A stretch of DNA of 9,097 nucleotides from an uncultured Bacteroidales bacterium (GTDB lineage: Bacteria > Bacteroidota > Bacteroidia > Bacteroidales > Paludibacteraceae): the NCBI GenBank assembly GCA_903912795.1, contig CAIWIS010000483.1, positions 1-9,097 of the forward strand, written 5' to 3'. A model generated the notes under the pieces. That model was not told the origin of the DNA, ran no database searches, and saw only the letters and a program-made list of their open reading frames with translations. Shown here piece by piece: positions 6,647-9,097 of the stretch (positions within the stretch are counted from its first letter, which is position 1; every line of letters begins with the position of its first letter). The position numbers and the translations under genes are program-made.

Positions 6647-8545
6647 ATGTGGAAATTAGTCAGGTATGTATGTTGCGTTTTTGGTTTGCTTGCTTTATTG
6701 CAAAGTTGCGAAAACTCAAACAAAAAGTTAGTAGAAGTAACTTTGTATTCGAAAAATAAAGATATTGAATCTACCATTCAAATTGAGAATGGTAAAGATG
6801 GGCAAAAGTATGTTCAAATCTCACTCACAAATACCGGAAAGGAGATTGACAGAATTGATTCAATCCAAATTGAAATTCAACCAGAAGTATCGGTTAATAA
6901 AAATGACCAACTCATGTATGGCGGAACTTGTATGGGTCGCACTCCTATAAAACAATCCACAACTTCGGACACCATAAGTAAAAGTGGAACTTTTCTGATG
7001 ATAAAACACGCTGAGAACAACTATTCAAATATTGGAATTCTTACGTGGAATACTTTTATGCCTTATATACATTTTAGAAATAATTGTTTTATGATTACCG
7101 CAGTGGGTGAAAGTAAACCAATCAAACCCGGTGAAACGATTGAATTCGAAAAAATCTTACTTACTAATGGAGAATCATGGCAGGATTTAATGTTTGGATA
7201 CGGCACTGAAATTGCGAAAGAGCATAATATAAAACCAAAAGAAACCGTAAATCTGAAAGGTTGGTCAACATGGGACTATTACGGAAGAGTTTATGATACC
7301 AAAGATGTATATAAAAATATCGACAAACTCAAATCAGAACATGTAGCTAATATTATTCAAATAGATGGTGGCTGGTGGACTGCTCGTGGCGATTATTTAA
7401 GTGTTCGGAAAAACCTGCAAGGTGGAATGAAAGCAATTGCAGATTATGCAAAATCGAAAGGTTATAAAGCTGGAATTCACCTTGATGGATTTAGAGGTGA
7501 TAAAGATTCTGAATTATACAGGAATCATCCCGATTGGTTTTTGAAAGACCAGGATGGTGAAGTTATTTGTCAGGCCATTGATAAAGGTGATACTTTTATG
7601 CAATACATCTACTATGATTATTCCAACCCACAAGTATGCAAATATATGAAAAATGTATTACATACGATTAAAAACGACTGGGGTTTCAGCTACTTTAAAA
7701 TTGATTTTATGCGTTATGGCTTGCTCGAAAGCATATTAGCAGAGCATGGAAACAATTGTGGTTTAGGTAAAAAGGTCGTTACAAAAGTACTTTCATATAA
7801 TAATAGTATGACGAGTGTTGAAAGAACCAGAGCTGGTTTACAAACAATGCGTGAAGGCATGGGTGATGCTTACTTTTTAGCCTGTTCGGCTATTTTTGGA
7901 CCCACTTTTGGCATTGTTGATGGACTCAGAACTGGTGCTGACATTTGTCCAACTTTCGATTTCTACGAAGCATGTACTTTACAAAATGCAGGCAATTTTT
8001 ATCTCAATCTGTCTGTTGTACAAAACGATGCCGATTATTTAGTGGTTCGCAACAAAGATGACGAGGAAGCCGAACGCGCCTGGGGTGAAAATAAATTTGG
8101 CGGAAACACCACATTTGACGAAGCCAAAATGTGGAGCGATTATATAGCCTTGTATGGCGGACCAAAAATTAATAGCGACAACCTATTGACTTTGAGGCCT
8201 GAAAGAACAAAGCTTGTTGACAATGCTTTTGCATACAAAACAGCATCTCGATTTATTCCTTTAGATATGTGGAATCATGCTAAAGATAGAAATGATGCTT
8301 TTAACGTAATTCTTGCTGAAAATGAGGACGGAGTTTTTATATCACTTTTCAATTGGGACGAAAAAGATAAACAGTTTAATATCAAAGGGTTTTCAGATAC
8401 TAAAGTGATAGATGTTCTGACTAAGCAAAACATCAGTATTGGCAATGATAAATTGCAAATTACTCTGAAAAGTCATAGCTCAAAGATATTAAAAGTTGAA
8501 AATGCAAGCTTTGATATACTCCGAAATAAACTTCAAATAAATTAA
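6647..8545 (+). CDS. Lipoprotein glycoside hydrolase, clan GH-D (GH27/GH36 melibiase-like)
   Basis: A complete 632-residue protein resembling clan GH-D enzymes, which include retaining alpha-galactosidases and alpha-N-acetylgalactosaminidases. A signal peptide ends at a lipobox-like LLQS-C with Cys21, so it is probably anchored in a membrane, facing the periplasm or the cell surface. Residues about 30-170 form a beta-rich N-terminal domain. The TIM barrel follows: GWSTWDYYG at 205-213, IQIDGGWW at 237-244, GIHLDGFRG near 276-284, YFKIDFMRYG at 349-358 (Asp353 in the place of the clan nucleophile), FLACSAIFGP at 410-419, and GLRTGAD at 426-432 (Asp432 in the place of the acid/base). NDADYLVVR at 460-468 also recalls GH36. 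A C-terminal beta domain occupies about 550-620. Both catalytic roles are assigned by motif position only. The gene is divergent from the six-hairpin glycosidase and is followed after 143 bases by the sensor gene. I am sure of the clan-like fold and unsure of the family number and substrate. Confidence 0.85.
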   Translation: MWKLVRYVCCVFGLLALLQSCENSNKKLVEVTLYSKNKDIESTIQIENGKDGQKYVQISLTNTGKEIDRIDSIQIEIQPEVSVNKNDQLMYGGTCMGRTPIKQSTTSDTISKSGTFLMIKHAENNYSNIGILTWNTFMPYIHFRNNCFMITAVGESKPIKPGETIEFEKILLTNGESWQDLMFGYGTEIAKEHNIKPKETVNLKGWSTWDYYGRVYDTKDVYKNIDKLKSEHVANIIQIDGGWWTARGDYLSVRKNLQGGMKAIADYAKSKGYKAGIHLDGFRGDKDSELYRNHPDWFLKDQDGEVICQAIDKGDTFMQYIYYDYSNPQVCKYMKNVLHTIKNDWGFSYFKIDFMRYGLLESILAEHGNNCGLGKKVVTKVLSYNNSMTSVERTRAGLQTMREGMGDAYFLACSAIFGPTFGIVDGLRTGADICPTFDFYEACTLQNAGNFYLNLSVVQNDADYLVVRNKDDEEAERAWGENKFGGNTTFDEAKMWSDYIALYGGPKINSDNLLTLRPERTKLVDNAFAYKTASRFIPLDMWNHAKDRNDAFNVILAENEDGVFISLFNWDEKDKQFNIKGFSDTKVIDVLTKQNISIGNDKLQITLKSHSSKILKVENASFDILRNKLQIN

Positions 8546-8576
8546 TCGCTTCATTAATCCACCAACCTCAATATAA

Positions 8577-8595
8577 TGCGCATTTAATGAGCGCA
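8577..8595 (+). terminator. Weak hairpin after the GH-D gene, possible terminator
   Basis: TGCGC (8577-8581) and GCGCA (8591-8595) can pair around a nine-base loop. The stem is only five pairs and is followed by ATTTG rather than a T-run, so intrinsic termination is doubtful. Its position 31 bases after the stop codon and ahead of a candidate promoter for the next gene is the main support. Confidence 0.25.
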
Positions 8596-8615
8596 ATTTG
8601 TCTCATAATTATTAA

Positions 8616-8647
8616 TTTGGTAATCTAAACAATTTATACGATATTTG
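8616..8647 (+). promoter_or_regulatory. Candidate promoter of the sensor gene
   Basis: TTTG at 8616-8619 matches the Bacteroidota -33 box and GATATTTG at 8640-8647 is one mismatch from TAnnTTTG, with 20 bases between them. The transcript would start near 8653, about 36 bases before the ATG. Unlike the other three promoters it has a proper -33 box and no TTGAAAC element, which fits low constitutive expression of a regulator. Confidence 0.4.
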
Positions 8648-8688
8648 TTTTAACTAAGCGAAACCGTAAATTTAATGATTAAGTTTTG

Positions 8689-9097
8689 ATGAATAAATCA
8701 CTCACGGCCTTTATCTTTATATTCTATTTTTCATTATTCCATGTAATAAGCGAAAATAAATTATCCTTTAAAAAAATTGATAACAGACTAGGATTGTCGC
8801 AAAATGGAGTAATGTCAATTTTTCAGGATAAGAATGGTTTTATGTGGTTTGGAACACACTATGGTTTAAATCGTTACGATGGATTTAATATAAAATCATA
8901 CTATAAAGGTAACACCCAAAATGAACTTTGCGGAGATGATATTCAATCTATTTTGCAGGATTCTGTTGGTAATATCTGGATTTCAACTATCGAAGGAGTT
9001 TCAGTCTTTAATCCGGTAACTGAAAAATTTTTCAACCTCAACAAATACACCTCCAAAGAATCTATTTTCAGACATACCATCCTTTCAATGAAATACA
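8689..9097 (+). CDS. Hybrid two-component system-like sensor, N-terminal part (runs off the right edge)
   Basis: The frame is open for 136 codons to the window end. An in-frame TAA at 8680-8682 makes ATG 8689 the first usable ATG. The product starts with a hydrophobic signal or anchor (MNKSLTAFIFIFYFSLF, to about residue 21). Two regulator-propeller (Reg_prop) blades follow: LGLSQNGVMSIFQDKNGFMWFGTHYGLNRYDG at about 34-65 in two adjoining motifs, and DDIQSILQDSVGNIWISTIEGVSVFNP at about 83-109. A third appears to begin at FRHTILSM. This start is characteristic of HTCS proteins, which sense glycan fragments in the periplasm and carry histidine kinase, receiver and AraC-type DNA-binding domains in one chain. 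Only the sensor start is visible, so a classical sensor kinase with the same propeller cannot be excluded. Its place beside the glycosidase and transporter genes makes it the likely local regulator. Confidence 0.9.
   Translation, partial: MNKSLTAFIFIFYFSLFHVISENKLSFKKIDNRLGLSQNGVMSIFQDKNGFMWFGTHYGLNRYDGFNIKSYYKGNTQNELCGDDIQSILQDSVGNIWISTIEGVSVFNPVTEKFFNLNKYTSKESIFRHTILSMKY

Noticed and set aside
6765..6950. Plus-strand frame inside the GH-D gene in another frame
   Set aside because: It overlaps the real gene completely and encodes no recognisable protein.
6647..8545. Assignment of the plus-strand glycosidase to GH97, common in Sus-type loci
   Set aside because: The GWSTWDYYG, KID and RTGAD motif order fits clan GH-D, and I see no GH97-specific motif.
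8536..8558. ATTAAT repeats around the GH-D stop codon as a terminator stem
   Set aside because: ATTAAT is self-complementary and A+T only, so the apparent hairpin would be too weak and is expected by chance here.

Overview
The window looks like part of a polysaccharide utilization locus (PUL) from an A+T-rich member of the Bacteroidota, probably Bacteroidales-like, though genus cannot be fixed from this sequence. The evidence is an adjacent SusC-like/SusD-like pair, lipoprotein signals, TAnnTTTG-type -7 promoter boxes, no clear Shine-Dalgarno sequences, and a hybrid two-component system (HTCS) style sensor start.

Layout. The left half is on the minus strand. Reading in the direction of transcription, it holds a secreted six-hairpin-type glycosidase-like protein (6440 to 5064), a SusC-like TonB-dependent transporter (4929 to 1693), and a SusD-like surface lipoprotein (1681 running off the left edge). 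The right part is on the plus strand: a lipoprotein glycoside hydrolase of the GH27/GH36 (clan GH-D) type (6647 to 8545), then the N-terminus of a two-component regulator-propeller sensor (8689 running off the right edge). No stretch above 300 bases lacks a gene. I see no RNA genes, insertion sequences, CRISPR arrays or integration sites.

How it may work together. SusC and SusD would bind and import an oligosaccharide across the outer membrane. The two glycosidases would trim it at the surface or in the periplasm, and the HTCS would sense a released sugar and switch the locus on. A clan GH-D enzyme suggests an alpha-linked galactose-type sugar in the glycan, but the substrate is not proven.

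Most notable observation. Three promoters (the minus-strand glycosidase, susC-like and the GH-D gene) carry copies of one roughly 42-bp element: TTGAAAC, 15 bases, TTGAGAC or a variant, a T-run, then RATTGGT or a variant. In all three the first base of the element lies exactly 61 bases upstream of the first base of a TAnnTTTG-like -7 box. This looks like the operator of a local regulon. The HTCS encoded in the window is the obvious candidate regulator, but that link is inferred.
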